Shown one piece after another: positions 24,934-33,360 of a stretch of 64,000 bases of DNA (positions are counted from its first letter, which is position 1; every line of letters starts with the position of its first letter). Both the position numbers and the translations under genes were made by a program. Source of the stretch: DASRJW01 sp964567755 (GTDB taxonomy: Bacteria > Krumholzibacteriota > Krumholzibacteriia > G020349025); assembly GCA_964567755.1 (NCBI GenBank), contig CAZMNW010000058.1:6330-70329 (forward strand). The letters run 5' to 3'. The notes under the pieces were generated by a model. The model was not told the DNA's origin. It saw nothing but the letters and a program-made list of their open reading frames with translations, and searched no databases.

Positions 24934-26558
24934 CGCGATGCGACCGGAGCCAGGGAGGGCCGCGCCGCCGTACCGCTCGCAATTTCCGGGGCGTGCTTGG
25001 ACCACCAGGCGCGCGCCCGGTCCTCGTCCCATGGTGCATCGATTCGGCAGGCGCGTAGCTTTTGCGATAGGTCGCGTGCGCTCGCGGGGCGCTGGTCGGG
25101 TTTTTTCTCCAGGCATTCGAGGAGAACACTTTCGAGATCGCTCGAGATCGGCAATTCCGATTTTCGCGATGGAGGCACCGGCGCCTCTTGCACGTGCGCC
25201 ACCAGCATCTTCATCGTCGTGTCGGCTTCGAAGACGAGTTTGCCGGTGAGCAACCAGTAGCCGACGCATCCTAGAGCATAGAGATCCACCCGGTGGTCGA
25301 TGTCCTTTTCGCCCAGCAGCTGCTCGGGAGCCATGAAGCCGGGAGTTCCGGGCGCGCTGCCCTGGAGCGTCGCGAGCGAGAGCGCGTCGCCCTTCGTCCC
25401 CCCGGTCTTCACCAGGCCGAAATCCAGGATCTTGAGGAAATCGAAGTCCTGGCCCTTGCGGCACGCGAAGATGTTGGCTGGCTTGACGTCACGGTGCACG
25501 AGGTGGCTCTGGTGCGCATCCTCCAACGAATGACATGCCTGCAGCAACAGCTGCACCACGCGTTCCGACGGCTGTGGGCCGAAGCGCCGCACCAGGGTGT
25601 CGAGATCGAAGCCATGCAGGAGCTCCATCACGTAATAGAACGATCCATCGCGCTCGATGCCGAAGTCGAAGATCTCGATCGTGTGCGGCGATTGCAAGAC
25701 CGCAGTCGCCTGCGCTTCGCGCTCGAAGCGGCGCAAGGTGTCGCGAGCAGCGGTGAATTCGCCGCCGAGCGCGGCCGGGCGGATGATCTTGATCGCCGCC
25801 GGCCGGGCCAGCATTTGGTGTTGCGCCTTCCACACTTCGCCCATGCCGCCGTGTCCGATGAGCTCGACCAGCTGGTAGCTGCCGAGCTCGCGCGCACGCT
25901 GCACACGGCGATTCAAGCGCTCGAGCAGCCTCGCGGGCACCACCGCGAGAGCGGCGCAGGCGTAGTTGGGCCACCAGAACAAGACATGGCTCGCGGGGAG
26001 CAGCGTCTGCGTTTTCCACCACACGGCGGCATAGTAGAAGAGCGGGTCCATCGTTGCTGCGATCATTGCGGCCACGAGAACGCGGCGCGGTGTGTTCGGC
26101 ACCATGATGGGGCCGACGAGGATGAGGATGCAGATCCACGTCGGCGAATGCGGGATGAGATCGCCGTCGAGGAGGTATTGATTGGCGTCGAGCCGACCCA
26201 CGAGTGCCGCGCTGGCCACGAGGAAATAGACGAGACCGAGATCGAGCAAGTGCTGTGGCGACAGAGACCCTCGACGCGCGACGAAGTAGACGGCAAGCGA
26301 GAGCAGAACCCCCGCGAGACAGATGAGATGCGCGGTGAGATGGTAGTGCGGTGGCGCGCCGCGGAGGAAAGGGAGGAGCCAAGTTTCCAGCACGAAAGAG
26401 ATGGTCCACAGGACGATCCCGACCAGCGTGCTCACTTGGAGTCGTTGGGATGCTTCGCGCAACCGGTCATCGCTGAGGCCAGACCGGGCTGTCCCCGGCA
26501 GCCGAAGCGGCGGCCGCGACGTGGGGTCGGATGTGGAAGGCAGCGTGCGTCCGAACAT
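24930..26558 (-). CDS. Ser/Thr protein kinase with N-terminal membrane domain
   Basis: A 542-residue protein. Residues about 45-215 contain six or so hydrophobic helices. Residues about 228-500 are a Hanks-type kinase: IGHGGMGEVWKAQ (P-loop), AIKII (ATP lysine), HRDVKPANIF (catalytic loop), LDFGLVK (DFG) and GTPGFMAPEQL (activation segment). All catalytic residues are present. Placing the membrane part before the kinase reverses the usual bacterial order. ATG 26558 is chosen because it starts the ordered N-terminus. It overlaps the glycosyltransferase gene by four bases, suggesting joint expression. Confidence 0.85.
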   Translation of the reverse strand: MFGRTLPSTSDPTSRPPLRLPGTARSGLSDDRLREASQRLQVSTLVGIVLWTISFVLETWLLPFLRGAPPHYHLTAHLICLAGVLLSLAVYFVARRGSLSPQHLLDLGLVYFLVASAALVGRLDANQYLLDGDLIPHSPTWICILILVGPIMVPNTPRRVLVAAMIAATMDPLFYYAAVWWKTQTLLPASHVLFWWPNYACAALAVVPARLLERLNRRVQRARELGSYQLVELIGHGGMGEVWKAQHQMLARPAAIKIIRPAALGGEFTAARDTLRRFEREAQATAVLQSPHTIEIFDFGIERDGSFYYVMELLHGFDLDTLVRRFGPQPSERVVQLLLQACHSLEDAHQSHLVHRDVKPANIFACRKGQDFDFLKILDFGLVKTGGTKGDALSLATLQGSAPGTPGFMAPEQLLGEKDIDHRVDLYALGCVGYWLLTGKLVFEADTTMKMLVAHVQEAPVPPSRKSELPISSDLESVLLECLEKKPDQRPASARDLSQKLRACRIDAPWDEDRARAWWSKHAPEIASGTAARPSLAPVASR

Positions 26559-26658
26559 GGCCGCAGGATACCAGACCGAATCCGTTGGCATGGGAAGGCA
26601 TTGAAACCCGAAGCGCAGCGGATCGAAGTCGCCGAAGTGGAGCTGCTCGCGCCTCGAG

Positions 26659-27933
26659 TCAGCGTTGTTGTTCGGGTCGCAGCTTCCAGTAAGTCGGAAA
26701 CAGCGAGAACGCGTGCTCGACAGTGATCTGCGCTTGCTCGCGCTCGCCCAGTGCGCGCAATGCTTCGGCCAGCAAGACGAGCGCGGGCACGAAGTCGGGT
26801 TCCAAACGCAAGAGGCTGTCGAGCTGCTGGCGGGCGCGATCGGTCTGGCCGCTGCGCAGCAGGGCTTCGCCGAGGAGCAATTGCGGCAGTCCGGTGGCGG
26901 TGCGCGTGATGCGCACCGCATGCTCGAGGTCGTGCACGGCACGGTGCGCACGTTCTTCATCCAGGAAACCGAGGCCCGAAGAAACCATCAGCAGCTCGTG
27001 CCGGCCCGGGTGCTTCTCGTCGGCGCGGACGATATCGAGGATCTCACCCGCTTGCTCCAGGGCCTTCGGTGCGTACGGCCCTCGAACGCCGTGCATCAGC
27101 AGCTCCAAGGTGAAGTGATAGTAGGCTTCGAGGAGATCGCCCTCTTGGCGCAGCAAACGGCCGATGTTGGCGTGCAACCCCGGCTCGTAAGGGGCGCGGC
27201 GCAAGGCGCGCTGCATGGCCGCGATGCCGCCATTCACATCGCCGCGCGCGACCAGGGCCTCAGCATAATATGAATCATCGCGCGCGCTGCCGACATCGGG
27301 ATCGAGTTGCAGCGCGCGCGCATACTCGCCGCCAGCCTCCTCGACGCGCCCGGCGACGAAGAACACCTCCGCGCGCGCACGCGCAGCCTCGGCCCATTGC
27401 GGTGATTTTTCGCAGGCGCGCTCGAGCGCGGCGAGCGCCTCGTCGAAGCGTTGCGTGCGGTAGAAACCCAGGCCTTCCCAATAAGCGGGTGCGCCTTCGT
27501 CTTCGTCCGGGCGCGGCGTGGGATTCTTCTTGTCGGCCTTGCCCTTCGCGGCTTCCCGCGCCGATGTGATCGCGTCCCCGTAGCGTTGCATCCCGAGCTG
27601 TGCCGCAGCGAGATGCAAGCGCGGCCGGCGCCAGCGTGGCCACAAGGTGCAGGCCTTCTCTGCCATGCGCAGCGCGCGCGGGTAGTCGGATGCAGCGAGG
27701 GAAGAGCGCACGGAGCGTACGTATTCGTCGTAGGCGGGGTCGCGCTCGGCGGACGGGAGCTCCTGCAGGCGCTCGACGCTCAAGATGCGCAACGAGGGCG
27801 TCGACTCCGGGGTCGCACCCACGGCATCCCGGTTCTGTGCCTCGGCGAACTCGCCCGACCCGGGACCGGCGGTCGACCCCAGGAGGAGGAGCGCAAGCGT
27901 AAGAACGGGGAGTCGACCTTGGGGAATCCGCAT
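26659..27933 (-). CDS. Exported TPR-repeat protein
   Basis: A 424-residue protein with a signal peptide (LPVLTLALLLLGSTAG) and at least seven TPR-like helical pairs, for example ALRMAEKACTLWPRWRRPRL, ALAALERACEKSPQWAEAAR and ARQQLDSLLRLEPDFVPAL. It should be a periplasmic interaction scaffold. ATG 27933 gives the signal peptide; the longer frame is antisense to the next gene. It lies 100 bp upstream of the kinase gene in the same direction and 47 bp after the dehydratase gene, so a four-gene minus-strand unit is possible. Confidence 0.8.
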   Translation of the reverse strand: MRIPQGRLPVLTLALLLLGSTAGPGSGEFAEAQNRDAVGATPESTPSLRILSVERLQELPSAERDPAYDEYVRSVRSSLAASDYPRALRMAEKACTLWPRWRRPRLHLAAAQLGMQRYGDAITSAREAAKGKADKKNPTPRPDEDEGAPAYWEGLGFYRTQRFDEALAALERACEKSPQWAEAARARAEVFFVAGRVEEAGGEYARALQLDPDVGSARDDSYYAEALVARGDVNGGIAAMQRALRRAPYEPGLHANIGRLLRQEGDLLEAYYHFTLELLMHGVRGPYAPKALEQAGEILDIVRADEKHPGRHELLMVSSGLGFLDEERAHRAVHDLEHAVRITRTATGLPQLLLGEALLRSGQTDRARQQLDSLLRLEPDFVPALVLLAEALRALGEREQAQITVEHAFSLFPTYWKLRPEQQR

Positions 27934-27980
27934 CCGGCAAAGATCGGCGCGGGCACGGTGCGCGTCAACTCCCGGGCGGA

Positions 27981-28934
27981 TCACTGATTGCCGAGCAGCG
28001 CCGGCAGCTCGCCGAGCTCGACGTTCCCACCCGAGAGCACGATGCCGATGTGGCCCTGCAGGCCCGTCTTGCCGCTCAGGACCGCGGCCAAGGCGCAAGC
28101 GCCCGAGGGCTCGACCAAGATCTTCATGCGCTCGAGCAACAGCCGCATGGCCTGGCGAATCTCGTCATCGGTCACGGTCACGATTGCATCGAGCAGCCGG
28201 CGATTGATCTCGAACGTGATCTCTCCGGGCTCGACGGCGCGAAGGCCATCGGCGATGGTCCGCGGCGCTGGAATGCGGACCGGCCGGCCGGCCTCGATCG
28301 ACCGGCGAGTGTCGTCCGCATCCTCGGGCTCGACGCCCAAGAGGCGGATCGAGGGCCGGCGTGATCGCGCCAGAATGGCGCAGCCAGCGGCGAGCCCACC
28401 GCCACCGACGGGAACGACCAAAGCGTCCAAATCAGGCACGTCGTCCAAGAGCTCCAATGCCACCGTGCCCTGGCCGGCGATGATGTCTGGATCGTCGTAG
28501 GGGGGAACGAGCGCGAGACCTTGCTCGCGCGCCAGAGCTTCTGCATGCGCACGGCGGTCGGCCGAGGAGGTGCCGCATTCGATGATTTGGGCGCCATACC
28601 CGACCGTTGCGGCGCGCTTCGAGGCCACGATATCGGAAGGGACGACGATGGTGGCGCGAACCTGCAGCAGTGCGGCCGCGAGCGCCACTCCTTGCGCGTG
28701 ATTGCCGGAGGAATAGGAGATGACCCCGCGGCGCCGAGAATCTTCCGGGAGCCGGGCGATCTTGTTGTAGGCGCCGCGAATCTTGAATGCGCCGGCGCGC
28801 TGCAGGTTTTCCGCCTTGAGGTAGAGCGATGCGCCCGCGAGCGCATCGAGGCTGCGCGACCGCAGCACCGGCGTGTGGTGCACGATCGCGACGAGACGTG
28901 CGGCGGCCTGCTCGATATCGATCGGAGTGATCAC
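27981..28934 (-). CDS. Threonine/serine dehydratase-like PLP enzyme
   Basis: A 317-residue fold-type II PLP enzyme. AFKIRGAYNKI places the PLP lysine at Lys51, SSGNHAQGVA is the substrate/cofactor loop, and PVGGGGLAAG the phosphate-binding tetraglycine loop; LSGGN is near the C-terminus. There is no C-terminal ACT regulatory domain, so it matches the short catabolic threonine dehydratase / serine racemase type rather than biosynthetic IlvA. It deaminates threonine or serine to the 2-oxo acid, or racemises serine. It is divergent from the TPR gene at 29073. Confidence 0.85.
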   Translation of the reverse strand: MITPIDIEQAAARLVAIVHHTPVLRSRSLDALAGASLYLKAENLQRAGAFKIRGAYNKIARLPEDSRRRGVISYSSGNHAQGVALAAALLQVRATIVVPSDIVASKRAATVGYGAQIIECGTSSADRRAHAEALAREQGLALVPPYDDPDIIAGQGTVALELLDDVPDLDALVVPVGGGGLAAGCAILARSRRPSIRLLGVEPEDADDTRRSIEAGRPVRIPAPRTIADGLRAVEPGEITFEINRRLLDAIVTVTDDEIRQAMRLLLERMKILVEPSGACALAAVLSGKTGLQGHIGIVLSGGNVELGELPALLGNQ

Positions 28935-29072
28935 GCGGGCATCCTACGGGGGGATCGGGGCATTGGGGAAGTCCCATGGACCCCGCGCGGACGGTCTCTT
29001 TTGTCTTGCGTCGGGAACCATCGGGCGGAATACTGGGCCCGTGGGTCCAGACGTGGGTGGAGGTGCGGTGGT

Positions 29073-30503
29073 TTGACCCTTCTCGGCAACCTCTTCGGCC
29101 AGCTCTTCGGCGATTCCGCTTCCGAGGTCGAGGCGCGCGGTGATCAATTCGCCAGCGTCAACAATTGGCGCCAGGCGCATGGCGAGTACGTGCGTGCGCT
29201 GCAGAAGACGTCGCGCAGCTCGCCGGCATTCCGCCGCCTCGAGGCCAAGCTCGATGAATCGCGCGTGCAGAGCTTCGATTCGCTCATCGAGGACATCCAC
29301 TCGCGCATCGATGTGCGTGAGTTCACTTTCGCCGCCGAACAGATCGAAGCCGCGCGCGAGCTGGCAACGAGCACCGAGAACAAGGAGCGGCTCGAAGCGT
29401 GCGTCCAGCGCCTGCGCGGCGCCGGTCGTTACGAGCCGCGTCCGGCCGCGACCTTGGTGCCGCATGCACCCGGCGAAGAGCCGACCGCAGAACCGGCGCG
29501 ACTGCGCAACGACGGGCGCAGACCGCGTCCAGCGGCCCGCACCGAGCCCAAGTCCAATGCCAAGGAAGCGAACGAAAGTGCGTCTGCCGCGGCGCGCAGC
29601 GCCGATCTCGGGCGTCTGCTCGAAGCCGCGCGCGTCGCCGACCGCGACCCCAAACAGACGTTCATGCGCTTGCTCGATGGCATGCCCCTCGAGGACAAAG
29701 AGTCGCGCGCCGCGCTCGGGCCGCTCTACCAGGCGGCGGCGCTGGCGCTTGCAGCGGGAGATGTGGCAGGCGCGGCCGAATTGTTGGCGCGATTGCGCGC
29801 CGAACGGCCGGAATCCCGCATCGTGTTCTACGATCTCGGCGATGCGTTGCAGGCCACGGGTCGTCACGACGATGCGGTGACGCTCTACATCCAGAGGCTC
29901 GATCTGTTCCCGGACGAATGGCAGACGTGGTACGACCTGTCGCAAGTCTTGTGGAATATCGGCGAGAACTCTCAGGCTCAGCAGGTGATCGATGCCGGGA
30001 TCAAGCGCTGCCCGCGCAGCGGCCATCTCGTGGCCCAGTGCGGCGTGTTCTTGGTCAAATCGGGGCAAGTGCGGGAAGCGCTCGAAAAGTTCTATCTGGC
30101 GTTGCAGCTCGACGAGTTCGACGATGCCGGTCTCTATCACACCATCGCGACCTTGCACCAACAGCAGGGCGACGAGGAGAAGGCCCGGCGCGGTTACTTG
30201 AAGGCGCTGGAGCTGCAGCCGCGCAGCATCGGCACGCAGCTCGACTACGCCGAGCTGCTGCTGAACACGCAAGATGGACGCGGCGCGCTCGCGATTCTCG
30301 AGACCGCGTTCCGGACCTTGCGTGCCGGCGGCGCGAAGCGTGTGTATCGCGCCTATGCATCCTATCTTTCGTCCCGTGCCCACCTCATGCTCGGGGAACG
30401 GGAGATGGCGCTCTTGGCTGTGAGCCGGGCTCTGGAAGACAACGACCAGACCTGGATGACGCCGGCGCTCCAGGCGCAGCGCCTCGCGGTGCTGAGCGTG
30501 TGA
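29073..30503 (+). CDS. TPR-repeat protein
   Basis: A 476-residue soluble protein. TTG 29073 is chosen because GGAGG (29059-29063) precedes it at a proper distance and the sequence before it is not protein-like. Residues 1-120 are charged and helical; a Pro/Arg/Ala-rich linker follows to about 180. From 200 on there are TPR repeats (VTLYIQRLDLFPDEWQTWYD, AQQVIDAGIKRCPRSGHLVA, ARRGYLKALELQPRSIGTQL, ALAILETAFRTL). No signal peptide. Its stop overlaps a possible GTG start of the hydrolase gene (GTGA, 30500-30503). Confidence 0.78.
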   Translation: MTLLGNLFGQLFGDSASEVEARGDQFASVNNWRQAHGEYVRALQKTSRSSPAFRRLEAKLDESRVQSFDSLIEDIHSRIDVREFTFAAEQIEAARELATSTENKERLEACVQRLRGAGRYEPRPAATLVPHAPGEEPTAEPARLRNDGRRPRPAARTEPKSNAKEANESASAAARSADLGRLLEAARVADRDPKQTFMRLLDGMPLEDKESRAALGPLYQAAALALAAGDVAGAAELLARLRAERPESRIVFYDLGDALQATGRHDDAVTLYIQRLDLFPDEWQTWYDLSQVLWNIGENSQAQQVIDAGIKRCPRSGHLVAQCGVFLVKSGQVREALEKFYLALQLDEFDDAGLYHTIATLHQQQGDEEKARRGYLKALELQPRSIGTQLDYAELLLNTQDGRGALAILETAFRTLRAGGAKRVYRAYASYLSSRAHLMLGEREMALLAVSRALEDNDQTWMTPALQAQRLAVLSV

Positions 30504-30541
30504 GCTTGCCCGCGGCAGGCATCCCGTCTACAATCCCCGAT

Positions 30542-31402
30542 GTGAATCAAGAACCCGCCGAGGAATCCTCCCAGCCACGTCGTCCCGAATACGACAACGA
30601 GGTCGCGCACACCATCTGGGAGCTCGAGCGCGGCGTGCGCCGGGGCTACGGTGGCGAGGCCACGCGTCTCGCCCTGCTCCAGGCCCACGTCGAGCAGATG
30701 CGCCTCCTCGAGGCGCGTCTCGACATCCCGGAAGCGGGGCGGAGCTTTCTCCTGCTACAGGACAAGAGCGCGCCCAGCGTGCTGATGCTTCCAGGCGAAG
30801 GGCAGAACTGCGCCGGTCTGCACGCATTGGGTTCGCGTTTGCATCGCGCCGGGTTTGGCGTGCTGGCGAGCTCGCTCGCCTATCGCAGCCTCGAGCGGCC
30901 CGGGCTGAGCCCGTTCTACTGGCAAACGTGCCTCGACGAAGCCGAGAATCGCTACGACATGCTCAACCATTACGCGACGCGGATCGCGGTGGTGGGTGTC
31001 GGTCTCGGTGCCGCGATCGCGCTGCACCTGGCGACGCGCAAGCGCTTGAACGCCGTGGTGACGTTGTTCCCGGTGCTGGATGCGCGGCTCGGCGCCACAG
31101 ACCGTTTGCGCACGATGATGCGGAATGTCGCGCCGCGTCTGTTCAAATCCCCCCCCCAGTGGACGATGCAGCGGCGGCTCGCCACCGAAGGCGTACACAA
31201 GGCAACAAGCCAGTTCGGCGCTCCCATCCTCGTGCTCACCGAGGAACACAACCAGCAGGGTGACGCCGGCCGCAGCCTGCGTTTCATCAAGCAGCTCACC
31301 GAACGCGGCGGGGCGCAGTTGCAGGTCGTGCCGGCGGGCGTGACTGAAGCGCTCCCCGACGCCGCCATCGACACGCTGCTCGCCTTTCTCAAGCAACGCT
31401 GA
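30542..31402 (+). CDS. Alpha/beta-hydrolase-fold protein
   Basis: A 286-residue protein. An N-terminal helical region of about 70 residues precedes an alpha/beta hydrolase core: PSVLMLPGEGQNCAGLHALG (first strand and oxyanion loop), RIAVVGVGLGAAIALHLAT (nucleophile elbow) and APILVLTEEHNQQGDAGRS (acid strand). The elbow reads GVGLGA, with Gly where the nucleophile Ser should stand, so classical esterase activity is doubtful. GTG 30542 gives the cleanest start; GTG 30500 would overlap the upstream stop as GTGA. The role is unknown. Confidence 0.6.
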   Translation: MNQEPAEESSQPRRPEYDNEVAHTIWELERGVRRGYGGEATRLALLQAHVEQMRLLEARLDIPEAGRSFLLLQDKSAPSVLMLPGEGQNCAGLHALGSRLHRAGFGVLASSLAYRSLERPGLSPFYWQTCLDEAENRYDMLNHYATRIAVVGVGLGAAIALHLATRKRLNAVVTLFPVLDARLGATDRLRTMMRNVAPRLFKSPPQWTMQRRLATEGVHKATSQFGAPILVLTEEHNQQGDAGRSLRFIKQLTERGGAQLQVVPAGVTEALPDAAIDTLLAFLKQR

Positions 31403-31442
31403 TGCGCAGTCGCAGGGCCAGCGCTGCTTCGCGCTGTCGCGA

Positions 31443-32204
31443 TCACTGTTCCGGCAATTTGAAGTGGAATTCGGGGTCGAGCTGACGCAGGGCGGTGGCC
31501 ATGCGCTCCAGCTGCTCGCGATGTGCCGGCGTCGGGTCGCGCCGCCAGGCGGCATACGCGTCCAAGAAGACATCGCGCTGCTGCGCGAGATCCATCCCCA
31601 GGACACCGCGTTCGAGATGGAATAGATCCCCGGTGCTCAAATGATCGATCAAGTTCAAGTACTCTCCACGCAAGTGCATCAACAGCCGCAGGTAGCGCTC
31701 GAAGCCGAAGGCGAGCTTGCCCAGCACACCGGTGATCGCACTCGACCGCCCGTGCAGGCAGCGGCTGTAGGTGAAGGCGTAGTCGTAGTAGGCGCGGCCG
31801 CGGCCGACCAGCGTTTCGTCGTCGAGCCGTCGTGGCAACGTCGAGGGTCGTACCCCGCCGGGATTGTGGAACACGCCCATCATCATCAGGATGTGATCCG
31901 CATTGGCCTTGTACACCGTGTAGCGGAAGCGGGTGTTGGTGGACGTCTGCACGTGTTCGAAGACCGAGGAGTCGTAGGGCGAAACATACTCGTGCATGCG
32001 CAAGTGGTACTGAGGCCGGAGATATTCGTTCAAGAGATGGGCGAGATAGATGTTGACGTCGTCTTCCGGACGTTCCTCGTCGGACATGCCGGTTTGCACG
32101 CGGCTCGACAGCAGCCCATGCACCATGAAGGAAATGCTGGGTGTGGACTCGCCCGCGGCGCCATCACGCTCCACGGGAACGAACCATTCGTTGTCATCCG
32201 ACAT
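31443..32204 (-). CDS. Uncharacterised cytoplasmic protein
   Basis: A 253-residue protein I do not recognise. After an acidic N-terminus it has SISFMVHGLLSSRVQTG, DDVNIYLAHLLNEYLRP, SPYDSSVFEHVQTSTNTRFRYTVYKANAD, and an aromatic-rich middle (YYDYAFTYSRCLHGRSSAI) followed by helices with FERYLRLLMHLRGEY. No signal peptide or membrane segment. The ATG follows GGAGG. It is convergent with the hydrolase gene and divergent from the nitrilase gene at 32285, with which it may share an 80-bp promoter region. Confidence 0.65.
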   Translation of the reverse strand: MSDDNEWFVPVERDGAAGESTPSISFMVHGLLSSRVQTGMSDEERPEDDVNIYLAHLLNEYLRPQYHLRMHEYVSPYDSSVFEHVQTSTNTRFRYTVYKANADHILMMMGVFHNPGGVRPSTLPRRLDDETLVGRGRAYYDYAFTYSRCLHGRSSAITGVLGKLAFGFERYLRLLMHLRGEYLNLIDHLSTGDLFHLERGVLGMDLAQQRDVFLDAYAAWRRDPTPAHREQLERMATALRQLDPEFHFKLPEQ

Positions 32205-32284
32205 TGTCACGACCTCCGAGGCTGTGACTTGCACGATGAGGCTGCAAGTGATATGCCATGGCCGGACGGCGGCAAAGGAGAGGC

Positions 32285-33070
32285 ATGCGCATCGGGTTCC
32301 TGCAAATGCAGCCGCGCTTCGGCGCCATCGACGCCAACCTGCAGGCCATCGAGACCGCGCTCGCCACTGTGCGGGACGCAACCATCGTTCTGCCGGAGCT
32401 GTGCACGACAGGCTACGTGTTCGCGTCGCGGCGCGAGACCCGCGCGCTCGCCGAACCGGCAGCCGGCCCGTCGGTGCAGCGACTGCGCCGGTTGGCGCGC
32501 GCCAATCGGCTGGTGCTGTGCGCCGGCATGGCCGAGAAGGATGGCGTCCGGGTTTACAACAGCGCGGTGACCATTCTGCCCTCGGGACGCGCGCACGTAT
32601 ACCGCAAGACTCATTTGTTCGATCGCGAGAAGCTGGTATTCGATCGCGCTGCACCGCACATCGCGCCGTTCCGCGCCGGCACGCGGGTCGGGGTCATGAT
32701 CTGCTTCGACTGGGTGTTCCCGGAGGTGTGCCGGAGCTTGGCATTGGCGGGTGCCCGCGTGATTCTGCATCCATCGAACCTCGTGTTGCCGTACTGCCAG
32801 GCGGCGATGGTCACGCGCGCCGTGGAGAACCGCGTCTTCACCGTGACGTGCAACCGCGTCGGCACGGAAGAGCGCGCGGGGGTGAAGCTGCGCTTCACGG
32901 GTCAGAGCCGCATCGTCGACCCCAAGGGTCGTGTCCTGGCGCAGGCGGGGGAGGAGGAGGTGTCCCTGCAGATCGTGGACATCGATCCAGCACAGGCGGC
33001 GGACAAGCGCATCACCTCGCGCAATGATCTCTTCCGGGACCGCCGGCCGCGGGCGTACAGGCTGGGTTGA
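32285..33070 (+). CDS. Carbon-nitrogen hydrolase (nitrilase superfamily)
   Basis: A 261-residue amidase-type enzyme with the full Glu-Lys-Cys triad: Glu38 in VLPELC, Lys108 in YRKTHLF and Cys140 in GVMICFDWVFPE. Members hydrolyse non-peptide C-N bonds such as omega-amides or N-carbamyl groups; the length and ICFDW motif fit the omega-amidase/NIT2-like branch. ATG 32285 follows AGGAGAGGC; an upstream ATG at 32258 adds only a basic run. No signal peptide. Confidence 0.85.
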   Translation: MRIGFLQMQPRFGAIDANLQAIETALATVRDATIVLPELCTTGYVFASRRETRALAEPAAGPSVQRLRRLARANRLVLCAGMAEKDGVRVYNSAVTILPSGRAHVYRKTHLFDREKLVFDRAAPHIAPFRAGTRVGVMICFDWVFPEVCRSLALAGARVILHPSNLVLPYCQAAMVTRAVENRVFTVTCNRVGTEERAGVKLRFTGQSRIVDPKGRVLAQAGEEEVSLQIVDIDPAQAADKRITSRNDLFRDRRPRAYRLG

Positions 33071-33360
33071 AACGGCCGTATCGTCTCCGGACTTCTTCGT
33101 TCCCAACATAAGAAGATCGGCCTGGAGCGGCAAGGTGCCATACAGGCATCCGCCCGCCTGGAACGTCCGCATCCGTGTTGCGGTGCGATGGCACTCTGAA
33201 GCGCATTCTGCCGCGTGATTCCTCGCGAGGGGCGATTGTCTCCCTGGCACATCGCTTGCGTCCTTCAGCCTTCGCCAAGTCATTCCGTGCCCTTCGCAGG
33301 GTGTGATCGCTCCACGTTGCAGGCGGCCTTCGGGTCGTCACGGATCGGCAGGTGTATGTG
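33071..33360 (+). other. Promoter-bearing gap ahead of the signalling operon
   Basis: About 290 bp with no gene. It carries a sigma-54-like promoter at 33245-33259 and is otherwise unremarkable. Confidence 0.5.
33245..33259 (+). promoter_or_regulatory. Candidate sigma-54 (-24/-12) promoter
   Basis: TGGCAC-ATCGC-TTGC (33245-33259) matches the sigma-54 consensus TGGCAC-N5-TTGC exactly, including the invariant GG and GC at the correct spacing. It lies about 100 bp upstream of the first gene of the signalling operon and on its strand. Activation would need an enhancer-binding protein, none of which is encoded here. Confidence 0.65.
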
